Shown here: positions 9,225 to 17,948 of the stretch, in pieces | Layout: every line of letters starts with the position of its first letter | Position numbering within the stretch: position 1 is the stretch's first letter | Source: JAAXKN01 sp036261625 | Lineage (GTDB): Bacteria > Bacteroidota > Ignavibacteria > Ignavibacteriales > SURF-24 | Direction: 5' to 3' | DNA length: 64,000 nucleotides | Assembly (NCBI GenBank): GCA_036261625.1 | Contig: DATAKL010000064.1 | Coordinates: forward strand, 1 to 64,000 | The notes under the pieces: model-generated | The model's input: only the letters and a program-made list of their open reading frames with translations | Databases searched by the model: none | Told to the model about the DNA's origin: nothing | Translations under genes and position numbers: made by a program

Positions 9225-10517
9225 ATGGAAACTTCCGGTTTGCAGGTGCCTTTAATAGCTCTTCTGCCTTTTGTCTTAATGCTGGCTTCAATTGCCATTT
9301 TCCCCCTTTTTATGAACCATTTCTGGGAAAAGAACAAAAATAAGCTGATTATTGCCATTGTCTTAAGCATTCCTATTATAGTTTACCTCCTGGGCGCCGG
9401 GGAATATAAGAAGCTCCTGGAGACTATAATATTTGATTACGTGCCTTTTATTATTCTTTTAGGATCCCTTTTTACAATTACCGGGGGCATTTATCTTACA
9501 GGGGACATTGAGGCAAAACCCTCGGTAAACACACTTTTCCTTGCAATCGGGGCTGTTCTGGCTTCATTTATGGGTACAACGGGCGCCGCAATGCTCCTGA
9601 TTCGGCCTGTAATTCAGACCAACAAGGAAAGGGAATACAAGGTTCATACGATCCTGTTTTTCATCGGCATTGTTGCCAACTGCGGCGGGCTTCTGACCCC
9701 GCTTGGCGATCCGCCTTTATTTATGATGTATTTAAGGGGAGCCTCATTCTCCTGGTTCTTCGGCCTGTTCCCCGAATGGCTGGTTACAAACCTTCTGCTA
9801 TTAATAATCTACTATTTTGTGGATTCCTATTATCACAAAAAAGAAAAGCCTGAAAAGGTTGCTTTGGACAGGACAAACATCCGTCCCATCAAAATTCAGG
9901 GAAAGCTAAACTTTATCTGGCTTCTGGGGGTTGTCCTGGCGGTGGCATTTATAAATGAGCAGTATATTGGGCTCATTAATACACACGAGCACTACAGGTT
10001 TTTAAGGGAGGCTGCAATACTTGTAATGGTTCTGCTTTCTCTGCTTTTTACGCCAAGGCTTATAAGGGTCTCCAACAACTTTACCTGGGAGCCTATAAAG
10101 GAGGTGGCTTACTTATTCCTGGGAATATTTATTACAATGGTGCCCTGCCTTCTGTACCTGCAGGAAAATGCAAAGCATCTGGGTGTTGAGGCCGCCACGC
10201 ATTTTTACTATGCCTCGGGCGCCTTAAGCAGCGTTCTGGACAATACGCCGACGGCAGTTACATTTCACTCTCTGGCCCTGGGGCTGGGGCGCATTCCTGA
10301 AGTAGCCGGAATTCCGGAGGCTCTCTTAAGAGCAATCTGCATAGCTGCGGTATTCTTCGGAAGCCTGACCTATATAGGCAACGGCCCGAACTTTATGGTT
10401 AAATCAGTTGCCGAGGAAAATAATATTAAAATGCCCGACTTTTTCAGCTATATTTTTAAGTTTTCGCTTATTGTGCTTCTGCCGGTATTTATAATAATAC
10501 AGTGGCTGTTTGTGTAG
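9225..10517 (+). CDS. Sodium:proton antiporter / CitMHS-like transporter
   Basis: 430 residues with about eleven hydrophobic helices. The motifs GTTGAAMLLIRP (near 115-126), NCGGLLTPLGDPPLFMMYL and SSVLDNTPTAVTFHSLA are typical of the ion-transporter superfamily branch that includes NhaD and the putative citrate transporters of the CitMHS_2 type. The NTP and GDPP strings probably form the ion and substrate site. Bacteroidota homologues are usually annotated as Na+/H+ antiporters; the substrate cannot be fixed from sequence. Transcribed away from the DUF4159 gene with 160 bases between the starts. A strong terminator follows. Confidence 0.85.
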   Translation: METSGLQVPLIALLPFVLMLASIAIFPLFMNHFWEKNKNKLIIAIVLSIPIIVYLLGAGEYKKLLETIIFDYVPFIILLGSLFTITGGIYLTGDIEAKPSVNTLFLAIGAVLASFMGTTGAAMLLIRPVIQTNKEREYKVHTILFFIGIVANCGGLLTPLGDPPLFMMYLRGASFSWFFGLFPEWLVTNLLLLIIYYFVDSYYHKKEKPEKVALDRTNIRPIKIQGKLNFIWLLGVVLAVAFINEQYIGLINTHEHYRFLREAAILVMVLLSLLFTPRLIRVSNNFTWEPIKEVAYLFLGIFITMVPCLLYLQENAKHLGVEAATHFYYASGALSSVLDNTPTAVTFHSLALGLGRIPEVAGIPEALLRAICIAAVFFGSLTYIGNGPNFMVKSVAEENNIKMPDFFSYIFKFSLIVLLPVFIIIQWLFV

Positions 10518-10536
10518 GCTGGATATTTAAAATAAC

Positions 10537-10572
10537 AAAGCAGGCATCTGAAAACCAAATGCCTGCTTTTTT
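10537..10572 (+). terminator. Rho-independent terminator after the antiporter
   Basis: AAAGCAGGCAT, 11-base loop, ATGCCTGCTTTTTTT. It lies between the antiporter and a convergent small gene and may serve both. Confidence 0.85.
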
Positions 10573-10578
10573 TATTTG

Positions 10579-10710
10579 TTAAAAGAATAAAGCGTATACG
10601 ATGTAGCCGATTATAAGGAGAAAACTTACTCCAAGTAACCCGGCAAGCATATAAAACCCTATGTCAGTCGATTTTCCGTTTTTTACGGACTCTTCCTGCT
10701 GAGTCTTCAT
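10579..10710 (-). CDS. Small membrane protein, 43 residues
   Basis: Short minus-strand gene starting with ATG at 10710, preceded by GGGAG seven bases upstream. The product has a polar N-terminus (MKTQQEESVKNGKS) and one long hydrophobic helix (about residues 19-43) ending the protein at YALFF. No family recognised; the length and layout fit a single-pass tail-anchored peptide. It ends just before the antiporter terminator. Confidence 0.55.
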   Translation of the reverse strand: MKTQQEESVKNGKSTDIGFYMLAGLLGVSFLLIIGYIVYALFF

Positions 10711-10777
10711 ATAAAACTCCCGTTAAAATAATTGTTAAATCATTTTTTAATTAAATCCGGTTATGGGTGTTTTATAT

Positions 10778-11173
10778 TTATGTGTCCGTTGCGAAATGCG
10801 AGGTGAGAAATGTCTTTGTTCTTATTTCCTTAGAGAGGTTTCCAGGGGTAACCGTAATAAAGTAGCGGAATTTTACCTGCCTGCAGCTGTTGAAAGAGGA
10901 CACCACGCCGCTGAAAGTCCCGGTCTTTACGGGTTTATCCAGGCTTCTTAAAAATACTTCCCCGGAACAGATCATGTCGCCCGAGGAGATGAAAGTACTA
11001 AGCTGCTGCGGGGTGTTTGTGTTTTCTTTGGGTATAGACGAAAAGCGGCTGCTTAGGAACAGGTTAAAAGGCATGGCAAAGATGAGCCCAAGGCAGAGTG
11101 CCGCCTTTACTCTCCTACTAATAGCTTTTCCGTAGAAAAGCTGAAAAATGCCTTTAGCCCCGTTTTTATTCAT
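10778..11173 (-). CDS. Hypothetical protein overlapping pdxB
   Basis: 131 residues. A basic N-terminus is followed by one hydrophobic segment (KAALCLGLIFAMPFNLFL, about 23-40), then a polar region containing two cysteines. No recognisable domain. The ATG overlaps the last codons of pdxB by eight bases (ATGAATAA), a layout typical of translational coupling, which is the main reason to accept it. The C-terminal half (SCRQVKFRYFITVTPGN) could be a small beta domain facing the periplasm. Alternatively it is a chance frame in a 450-base gap. Confidence 0.5.
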   Translation of the reverse strand: MNKNGAKGIFQLFYGKAISRRVKAALCLGLIFAMPFNLFLSSRFSSIPKENTNTPQQLSTFISSGDMICSGEVFLRSLDKPVKTGTFSGVVSSFNSCRQVKFRYFITVTPGNLSKEIRTKTFLTSHFATDT

Positions 11174-12308
11174 TAATATTAAACCTGAATGTCTTTAACA
11201 GGTCAGCCGTTGTTTTATTATAAGGATCAAGTTTTACATAATAATTACTGAACTCGCGTCTGAGCGGGTAATGCTTCCTGAGTTCATCAAAATAAAACCC
11301 TTTTTCCCCGGGCAATAGTTCCGGAATACGCCTCATCTGGAGGTCATCTTCCCGTATATTATACACTTTTGTAAAGACACTGAAAAGGGTGCTTTCTGTG
11401 GATGCACTGCCGTCTGCATCAATGACAGAGTTATGGATTTCCGGAAGCATGGGGCTGTAGTTGTTGCTGCATTTAAGGAAACTGCAGAGGGCACTTCTGA
11501 TCATGGTTGTGCCGTTTACCTTTCCCTCCAGCGAGTAGCCCGCAATGTGGGGCGATGCGATGTCCACCTTTTCAAGAAGCTTTGAATTTATTGAAGGCTC
11601 ATTCTCCCACACATCCAGCACCGTGCTTAAGTCAGCCCGGGAGTTTAAGACCTCCAGAAGTGCCTTATTGTCGATTACCTGACCGCGCGAGGCGTTTATA
11701 AGTATGGCCCCTGGTTTTATAAGCCTGAGGTTTTCCTCGTTCATAAGGTGATAAGTCTTATCTATTCCTTCCATATTAAGGGGAACGTGAAAAGTAATTA
11801 TGTCTGCACCAAGCGCTTCTTCAAGTGAAACAAATTCAGGACTGTTGGTCTTGCGTTTAAGGGGAGGATCGTTCCGGAACACTTTCATTCCGAGCGCACG
11901 CCCGAAGCGCACCACACGGCTTCCGATGTTGCCAACTCCCACAACGCCCAGGGTTTTACCCTTTAAGGTTAGATTCTTTTCTTTGGCAATAGTTAACAAG
12001 GCCGTAAAAACATACTCTGCCACGGCATCGGCGTTGCACCCCTTGGCGCTTGAAAAAGCAATGCCGTTTTCCTTCAGGTAATCCAGTTCCACGTGATCTG
12101 TCCCTATGGTAGCCGTACCGACAAACCTTACCGGTGTACCTCTTAAAAGCTCCTCATTAACGTTTGTAATGGATCTTATAACAAGCGCATCGGCATCTTT
12201 TAAGGCATTATTATCAATTTTTCTTCCGTGCATAAGCCGCACTTCTCCCAGTAAGGAGAAAGCCTCCTCTGCAAAGGATATATTTTCATCAACTACAATT
12301 CTGGTCAT
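11166..12308 (-). CDS. pdxB: 4-phosphoerythronate dehydrogenase
   Basis: 380 residues, matching the usual length of about 380. Catalyses NAD-dependent oxidation of 4-phosphoerythronate in the DXP-dependent pyridoxal 5'-phosphate pathway. The Rossmann signature GVVGVGNIGSRV, the catalytic Arg in INASRGQVID, the Glu in DVWENEP and the His in SPHIAGYS are all visible; the extra C-terminal domain beyond residue 290 separates PdxB from ordinary D-2-hydroxyacid dehydrogenases. The start at 12308 (MTRIVVDENI) is preferred over an in-frame codon 21 residues upstream because it matches the family N-terminus. Confidence 0.9.
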   Translation of the reverse strand: MTRIVVDENISFAEEAFSLLGEVRLMHGRKIDNNALKDADALVIRSITNVNEELLRGTPVRFVGTATIGTDHVELDYLKENGIAFSSAKGCNADAVAEYVFTALLTIAKEKNLTLKGKTLGVVGVGNIGSRVVRFGRALGMKVFRNDPPLKRKTNSPEFVSLEEALGADIITFHVPLNMEGIDKTYHLMNEENLRLIKPGAILINASRGQVIDNKALLEVLNSRADLSTVLDVWENEPSINSKLLEKVDIASPHIAGYSLEGKVNGTTMIRSALCSFLKCSNNYSPMLPEIHNSVIDADGSASTESTLFSVFTKVYNIREDDLQMRRIPELLPGEKGFYFDELRKHYPLRREFSNYYVKLDPYNKTTADLLKTFRFNINE

Positions 12309-12479
12309 AATGCTTAAAATTACCTGACTGATTGGAAAATCAAAAATAGCTAAAGCGCTATTAACTCCCAAGGGAAAAACCTTAGGCTGCAGTAAGGACT
12401 TTTCTTTTATTGCGCCTTTTATGTTATTACATACATGGAATTCATTCCAAAAAACATTTATAAAACATGAGAGTATAAC

Positions 12480-14156
12480 ATGGTGCGTCTGCTTCTTTTT
12501 TTTCTTCTGCCTCTGTTTTTCATGGGGGATGAAACCGGGGCGCCGGTAACGGCTGAACCCCCTATAGATATTAACAGCGTCAACATAAAAGGCAGCTACA
12601 AAGAGCTCGTTATTGCAGTCAGTTTTCCCGACAGGGATAATACCTATCCCGCGCTTAAGAGCAATGACCAGTTCCCTTTGCTCGGTTCTTTTCCCGACGG
12701 CAGGCTTTTAAATGATTACGTAAAATCCAAGGGCGGTACAATATCTGCCGATGAATGGTACAAGCCCGCGCTGAACCACTACTTTAATTCGCATTCGGGA
12801 GGAATGTATAAGGTTGACTTTAATTTCCTGAAACAGAAAGACGGCAGGGCTTACACAACATCACGCCCCTTGTCCTACTGGATAGGCAAGCATAAGGGAC
12901 CGGACGATGTGATCTGGACTTACTGGAATGAAATTGCAAGCGAAGCCGCTGAAAAGATTAATTCCGATCATCCCGGCATCTTTAAGGGGATTCAGGCAAT
13001 TCATATGGTCTTTACGGGAATTAATAAGAACGAATTTAACACGATGCACGGAGGAACAGTAAGCTGGGAGACAAAGCTTACAGGCAGTAACAGAAAAGTG
13101 CTTTATAACGGGCCCATAAGCATACAGCGCGACCTGTCTTCAATTGCTCATGAAAGAATGCATATAATCGGAAAACTCCACGGCTCACCTAAGGGCTTTA
13201 CAGGCTTTCCCGACAGGGGCTACGACGTGCTGGTAGCCGAGGGGCACTATAATATTTTCTGGGGATACGATATGATGTATCACAACGCATCCATCCCATC
13301 CCAGCATTCCCTCTACGGACTGCAGCCTATTATTTCACACGACCTTATATTCTTAGGCTGGATAAAGCCAGAGGAAATAATAGTGATAAATAAGAATAAT
13401 TTTAGGGATCACAATGAAATAAAACTCTCAGACGTTAATTATCCCCTTACTTCCCAACAGATCAAAGATGGATACAGAAGAATAGCCAAGGTTATGATCA
13501 AAGAAAACTTTAAGGAAAAAAAGGATGAATATTATCTCATAGAATTCCACAATGCAAGTGAGTTCGATAAGAATTTTGCCAATTACGATGAGTACCCAAA
13601 ATACGGCTACAACAAGGGAGTACTCATCTGGCACGTAAAGGAGATAACGGACAATATAAATGTTTTTTCAGATAATCTGATAGACCTCGAAGTGGCAGTG
13701 CCATACAACGGCTGGTACGGCGACCCCATCCCCGATGACGATTATCCGAGAGACTATAAGCGCGACAAGGACTGGAACGGCATACTCGACCAGGAATTTG
13801 ATTACCTGGACGACGGCCGCGAAAAGAATTACGGCTTTAACCACTGGGTTTTTGACTATATGCCCGACGGGGGACGCTCCGAATGGGGTGTTACGACAAA
13901 GGGACTCAAATGGGGCTGGTACCCGAAGAATCCATTACTCTTTCCCAGGCTTCAGAGCATGAGAAGCGACTTCTTTACAGACGAGAAAATAAAAGGCCGC
14001 GTAAGCGATAAGTTTACAGATGAGACGCGTCCGTCAACAAAAACCTGGGGCGGCTACTACGGGAAGAATAAAGCTGAAACACCCGAAAAGACCGGCATCT
14101 CCGTAACCAATATAAAACGGCATGGCAATTATATGACGGTTAAGATTACCTATTGA
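12480..14156 (+). CDS. Secreted M6-like zinc metalloprotease
   Basis: 558 residues with an N-terminal hydrophobic signal segment. Residues 224-235 read HERMHIIGKLHG, a complete HExxHxxGxxH zinc site with the nucleophile-activating Glu225, followed by WGYDMMYH (Met265/266), which fits a Met-turn. The sequence around it (HYFNSHSGGMYKVDF, LIFLGWI, a late DEYYLIEFHN block) resembles the M6/immune-inhibitor-A group, whose third ligand is usually Asp. No C-terminal sorting domain is seen. Stands alone; 107 bases upstream are shared with nothing else after pdxB, which is divergent. Substrates unknown. Confidence 0.75.
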   Translation: MVRLLLFFLLPLFFMGDETGAPVTAEPPIDINSVNIKGSYKELVIAVSFPDRDNTYPALKSNDQFPLLGSFPDGRLLNDYVKSKGGTISADEWYKPALNHYFNSHSGGMYKVDFNFLKQKDGRAYTTSRPLSYWIGKHKGPDDVIWTYWNEIASEAAEKINSDHPGIFKGIQAIHMVFTGINKNEFNTMHGGTVSWETKLTGSNRKVLYNGPISIQRDLSSIAHERMHIIGKLHGSPKGFTGFPDRGYDVLVAEGHYNIFWGYDMMYHNASIPSQHSLYGLQPIISHDLIFLGWIKPEEIIVINKNNFRDHNEIKLSDVNYPLTSQQIKDGYRRIAKVMIKENFKEKKDEYYLIEFHNASEFDKNFANYDEYPKYGYNKGVLIWHVKEITDNINVFSDNLIDLEVAVPYNGWYGDPIPDDDYPRDYKRDKDWNGILDQEFDYLDDGREKNYGFNHWVFDYMPDGGRSEWGVTTKGLKWGWYPKNPLLFPRLQSMRSDFFTDEKIKGRVSDKFTDETRPSTKTWGGYYGKNKAETPEKTGISVTNIKRHGNYMTVKITY

Positions 14157-14170
14157 AATATATTCCGGCC

Positions 14171-14317
14171 TGAATAGCCACGGCCTTCAGGCCGTGGGCA
14201 GGGAGATCCCCCTCCCCAATTTGGGCTTTAGCCCCCGATCATCTCCGGAAAATCTGTGGCTAAAGCCGGGAAGATTTTGGGAATATTTCCCCACGGCCTG
14301 AAGACCGTGGCTATTCA
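14171..14317. repeat. Family B palindromic element upstream of the first paralogue
   Basis: Outer arms GAATAGCCACGGCC-TTCAGGCCGTGG (14172-14197) and CCACGGCCTGAAGACCGTGGCTATTC (14291-14316) enclose an inner GGGCTTTAGCCC...GTGGCTAAAGCC pair. It is related to the elements at 91-182 and 17661-17847. Confidence 0.8.
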
Positions 14318-14353
14318 TGGGAAATCGCAATATCCGGCACATCCCGGATTATC

Positions 14354-14400
14354 ATCAAATAGATTTCGTTTTAAAATAAAATATTTTATTTTGCTATCTG
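14354..14400 (+). promoter_or_regulatory. Duplicated promoter-like block of the first paralogue
   Basis: ATCAAATAGATTTCGTTTT followed by an AT-rich run and TATTTTATTTTGCT. The same block recurs, almost base for base, at 17874-17921 before the second paralogue. The TATTTTG string resembles a loosened Bacteroidota -7 element (TAnnTTTG). Function as a promoter is inferred from conservation in both copies, not shown. Confidence 0.45.
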
Positions 14401-14422
14401 TTATAATAAACAGAGGCATGGA

Positions 14423-17400
14423 ATGAAGTTCTTCTCTACTAAGTTAAGCGGAAGCTTAATTGCTCTTATTTTATTATCCACACTCCTGCATGCCGAAGGC
14501 GGACAGGCAGACAGAAAAAACCTGCATAAAACCTCAGCCGCCACATGGCCTTATGCCTACATGAATATTAATAATATCTCGACTGTTATTTTTGGCGACG
14601 GCCAGGCGGACATTAATCCACTTCGTAATGCAGGCTTTGTCTACCCCAAAGGAAGCAATAAGACTGCTGTATTTGAATCGGGCTTTCTGTGGGGAGGAAT
14701 AGTAAACAATGAAATTAGAGTTAATGGAAGTTCATACAGCTCTGGCCTGAAGCCGGGAAAGATCCTGCCCGGGGGAGTGCCCGAGGACCCCAAAAATGCC
14801 CGCGTATACCGCGTCAGGAAAGATTACAAAACGGCAGACCTCTCTTCTGAAATAAGCGACAATGAGGGTACTGAAAGCGAAATCCGGGAACGCTATGATA
14901 ATGACTGGAAAGAGTGGCCTGCCCTTGACGGCGCGCCCTATGAAGACGTTGACCATAACGGAGTCTATGATCCCGCAGTTGATATCCCCGGTGAACCGGG
15001 TGCCGACGAGACAATATGGTTTGCGGCCAACGACCTGGATGAAGCAGCTTCAAAAAGTCTGTTTGGTTCAAAGCCGATCGGAATTGAAATGCAGTGCACC
15101 GTTTATGCTTTCAGGAATCCGGGCATACTAAGAAACATGATCTTTAAGAGATATAAGCTGATCAATAAAAGCAGCACCACAGTGGACAAAATGTATACTA
15201 TGGCATGGGGTGATTTTGATATAGGAGACGCAACAGATGACTTCGAAGGATGCGACACACTCCTTGACCTGGGCTACACTTATAATGCGGTTCCTAAGGA
15301 CATGCTTTACCAGGATACTCCTCCTGCTGCCGGCTTTGCAGTCCTGCAGGGACCCGCTGTAAAAGGCTCTCTGTCTGACACGGCATATCTGAATAACAGG
15401 AAGCTTCCCGGGATGATGAACCTTCCCATGACTTCATTTAGCAATGTTTATGTGGAATTGGCGTGGGAGGAGCCTTCTCCGATAGGCGCGAATGAATACT
15501 ATAGATTTATGCAGGGTAAACAGGGTTCTATTGACTTATTCTTTCCGGTCTTGGATCAATTTGGCGGAGGAACTACCAGATTTCCTTATTCAGGCGATCC
15601 TGTTGCGGGAACAGGTTATCTTGACGGCATATTATACCCGAAAGGCGACCGTCGCATGGGCGTAAATTCAGGTCCCTTTACAATGGCTCCCGGCGATACG
15701 CAGGAGGTTGTCTTGGCTGAAATTGCCGCCGGCACCACTCCGGGGGTGAGCAATCTTCAGGCGGTAACACTTCTTAAAAATTCCACAAGCTTTGCCCGGG
15801 AGTTTTACCATGAGGGCAGATCAGGCATCAAATCCATAAATTCCCCGGTTTTGACTGCAGGAGAATATGATAAGGAAATTGTACTTAACTGGGGAGACGA
15901 CCAGGCCTCAGTAAGTAAAACAGAATCTTTTGATTTTCTTTCCCACAAATTCGAGGGCTATAATGTCTATCAGCTCCCCTATGCCGGAGCAAAAATAAGC
16001 GAGGGAAAAAGAATAGCTGTCTTCGACAGAATTGACAGCATAAAAATAATTTACAGTGAAGTCATAAACTGGGATACAGGAGCCCAGGAACGCCTGGCTC
16101 AGCAGTACGGAAAAGACTCGGGCATTCAGAGATTCTTAAGAATAAATGAGGATGCCTACACAAAGTTTCCTCTTATAAACGGAAAGAAGTATTACTTTGC
16201 CGTTACGGCATATACCTATAGCCCGAACCTGGACTTCTCGAATATGGAAAGCGATCCCACATATGTGGAAGTAATCCCCCACACGAACGACCCCGGCGTG
16301 GTCTATAATTCCTCTTTCGGTGATACGCTTCGGGCAAGTCACAATTCAGGTAAAAGCGACGGAGAGGTGATCCCGATTGTGGTTGAACCAGGAAAGCTTA
16401 CGGGCGACGAGTACAGCGTGGAATTTGAATCAACAGACAGCCTGCCCACCTGGAAAGTAGTGGACCTGACAAAGAATAAAACCATTCTTAGCAATCAGAC
16501 TGCTCATTCGGAAAAGGATGGATACCCTGTTGCAGATGGAATTCTTTTTAAGGTAATCAGCCATTCTCCCGGGGTGAAAACTGACGATGCGTATACAACT
16601 GGCGACAGTTCAAAGTGGGGCTGGAGAATTCCTGCCGGAAAGCGCAGATTCACATGGAGCGGCGCCAATGGACTGGGACTTGAAGGCTTCCGCGGGGCAA
16701 TCGGAGCCGGCGCCACATGGCTGGGTTCCTCAGTTGGTTACAGCAATCTGAAAAACGTTCTTCTTAAACTTGCTGCAACTGACACAAGCGGTAATGCCAG
16801 CCCGAATGATTCCAATGTGTCATATGCATACAGGTATGTGCGCGCAGCCTCACATGATCCTGCAAGACCTGAATTTGCTCCTTTCATCAAAAACAAATAC
16901 AACGGCACCTACGGATTTCAGGATTTCACCAGGAGCTGCCCGCTTGCTGCATACGACTTTGAAGATCCTCAGCATCCGAGAAGACTTGCCGTGGGTTATC
17001 TTGAAAACAATAGCTCAAACGGTTTGCTGGATGGCAAGTACTGGCCTCCGGAAATGGGCACAGACAACACCGGCGTTACCAGTCCCAGGGAATGGCTCTT
17101 TATCTTTGATAAGGCATATAGCGAAACAGAGGACCAGAGCTTGGAAGGCGACCTCCTGGGTGAAAAACCCTATCCTGTACTTCTTCAATGCACATTCAAC
17201 AGGAATTCCAACTCCTGGCCCGGGGGAGATGAGTTTGAAATTTATGTGAACCATATTTTTACACCTGATGATAAGTTTACTTTCAAGTCCATTGCTCCTT
17301 CATTTGACGGACAGTCGGCCAAAGCAGATGTGGAGAGGATAAACGTGTTTCCCAATCCCTATTACGGAGCTCTTTTGCATGATGTTAATAACATTCAGAG

Positions 17401-17647
17401 ACTTGTAACATTCAGCCATCTGCCTGTAAAAGCCACGATCAGAATATTCAACCTGGCAGGACAATTGGTAAGAACAATATATAAGGATACACCGGGGCAG
17501 TTTGCCTCGTGGGATCTTCTGAACGAACATAATCTCCAGGCAGCAAGCGGATTATATCTGGTACACATTGATATGCCTGATCTGGGGAAAACAAAGATCC
17601 TGAAGCTTGCCATAATACAGGAACAGATTGTGCCTGAGAGGTTTTAA
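14423..17647 (+). CDS. Large secreted protein with C-terminal sorting-like domain, copy 1
   Basis: 1074 residues with a signal peptide ending near LLHAEGG. No enzyme motif recognised. The protein includes acidic, calcium-loop-like strings (DVDHNGVYDPAVDIPGEPGADE), a fibronectin-like stretch around 480-610 (EIVLNWGDD, FEGYNVYQLPY, YYFAVTAYTY) and a C-terminal domain of about 90 residues starting at VFPNPYYG and running through IRIFNLAGQLVRTIY to the end, typical of the type 9 secretion sorting class in Bacteroidota and Ignavibacteria. It is a tandem paralogue of the next gene but carries about 221 extra residues between VKTDD and TPDDKFTFK. Probably an exported surface or extracellular protein. 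Confidence 0.8.
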   Translation: MKFFSTKLSGSLIALILLSTLLHAEGGQADRKNLHKTSAATWPYAYMNINNISTVIFGDGQADINPLRNAGFVYPKGSNKTAVFESGFLWGGIVNNEIRVNGSSYSSGLKPGKILPGGVPEDPKNARVYRVRKDYKTADLSSEISDNEGTESEIRERYDNDWKEWPALDGAPYEDVDHNGVYDPAVDIPGEPGADETIWFAANDLDEAASKSLFGSKPIGIEMQCTVYAFRNPGILRNMIFKRYKLINKSSTTVDKMYTMAWGDFDIGDATDDFEGCDTLLDLGYTYNAVPKDMLYQDTPPAAGFAVLQGPAVKGSLSDTAYLNNRKLPGMMNLPMTSFSNVYVELAWEEPSPIGANEYYRFMQGKQGSIDLFFPVLDQFGGGTTRFPYSGDPVAGTGYLDGILYPKGDRRMGVNSGPFTMAPGDTQEVVLAEIAAGTTPGVSNLQAVTLLKNSTSFAREFYHEGRSGIKSINSPVLTAGEYDKEIVLNWGDDQASVSKTESFDFLSHKFEGYNVYQLPYAGAKISEGKRIAVFDRIDSIKIIYSEVINWDTGAQERLAQQYGKDSGIQRFLRINEDAYTKFPLINGKKYYFAVTAYTYSPNLDFSNMESDPTYVEVIPHTNDPGVVYNSSFGDTLRASHNSGKSDGEVIPIVVEPGKLTGDEYSVEFESTDSLPTWKVVDLTKNKTILSNQTAHSEKDGYPVADGILFKVISHSPGVKTDDAYTTGDSSKWGWRIPAGKRRFTWSGANGLGLEGFRGAIGAGATWLGSSVGYSNLKNVLLKLAATDTSGNASPNDSNVSYAYRYVRAASHDPARPEFAPFIKNKYNGTYGFQDFTRSCPLAAYDFEDPQHPRRLAVGYLENNSSNGLLDGKYWPPEMGTDNTGVTSPREWLFIFDKAYSETEDQSLEGDLLGEKPYPVLLQCTFNRNSNSWPGGDEFEIYVNHIFTPDDKFTFKSIAPSFDGQSAKADVERINVFPNPYYGALLHDVNNIQRLVTFSHLPVKATIRIFNLAGQLVRTIYKDTPGQFASWDLLNEHNLQAASGLYLVHIDMPDLGKTKILKLAIIQEQIVPERF

Positions 17648-17660
17648 TATTTTGATGTTT

Positions 17661-17847
17661 GAATAGCCACGACCTGAATAGCCACGACCTGAATAGCCAC
17701 GACCTGAATAGCCACGACCTTCAGGTCGTGGAGCCATGATAAAAATCTCTCTCGGCTTTAGCCACAGATTTTCCGTGTAGGATCTGGGGCTAAAGCCCGA
17801 ATATTTTTGAAATCATTAAACCACGACCTGAAGGTCGTGGCTATTCA
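17661..17847. repeat. Family B element with a 15-base tandem expansion
   Basis: GAATAGCCACGACCT is repeated four times head to tail (17661-17720), running into TCAGGTCGTGG; a closing arm CCACGACCTGAAGGTCGTGGCTATTC lies at 17821-17846, and the inner CGGCTTTAGCC/GGGGCTAAAGCCCG pair lies between. The 301-base gap before the second paralogue holds this element and the promoter-like block, and nothing else. Confidence 0.85.
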
Positions 17848-17873
17848 TAGAAAAATTCGCATTTTGCATTACC

Positions 17874-17921
17874 ATCAAATAGATTTCGTTTTTGAATAAA
17901 ATATTTTATTTTGCTCTCTGA
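17874..17921 (+). promoter_or_regulatory. Duplicated promoter-like block of the second paralogue
   Basis: Matches the block before the first paralogue: ATCAAATAGATTTCGTTTT, then AATAAAATATTTTATTTTG and CTCTCTG. Distance to the start codon is about 30 bases in both copies. Confidence 0.45.
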
Positions 17922-17948
17922 AATTTGTTAACTGAACAAAGGCATTGA

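Noticed and set aside
17552..17737. Minus-strand frame coding a GYSGR repeat
   Set aside because: It is simply the translation of the four 15-base tandem copies and overlaps a real gene.
17661..17847. CRISPR-like array
   Set aside because: The copies abut without spacers and are part of a palindromic element; no cas genes are present.
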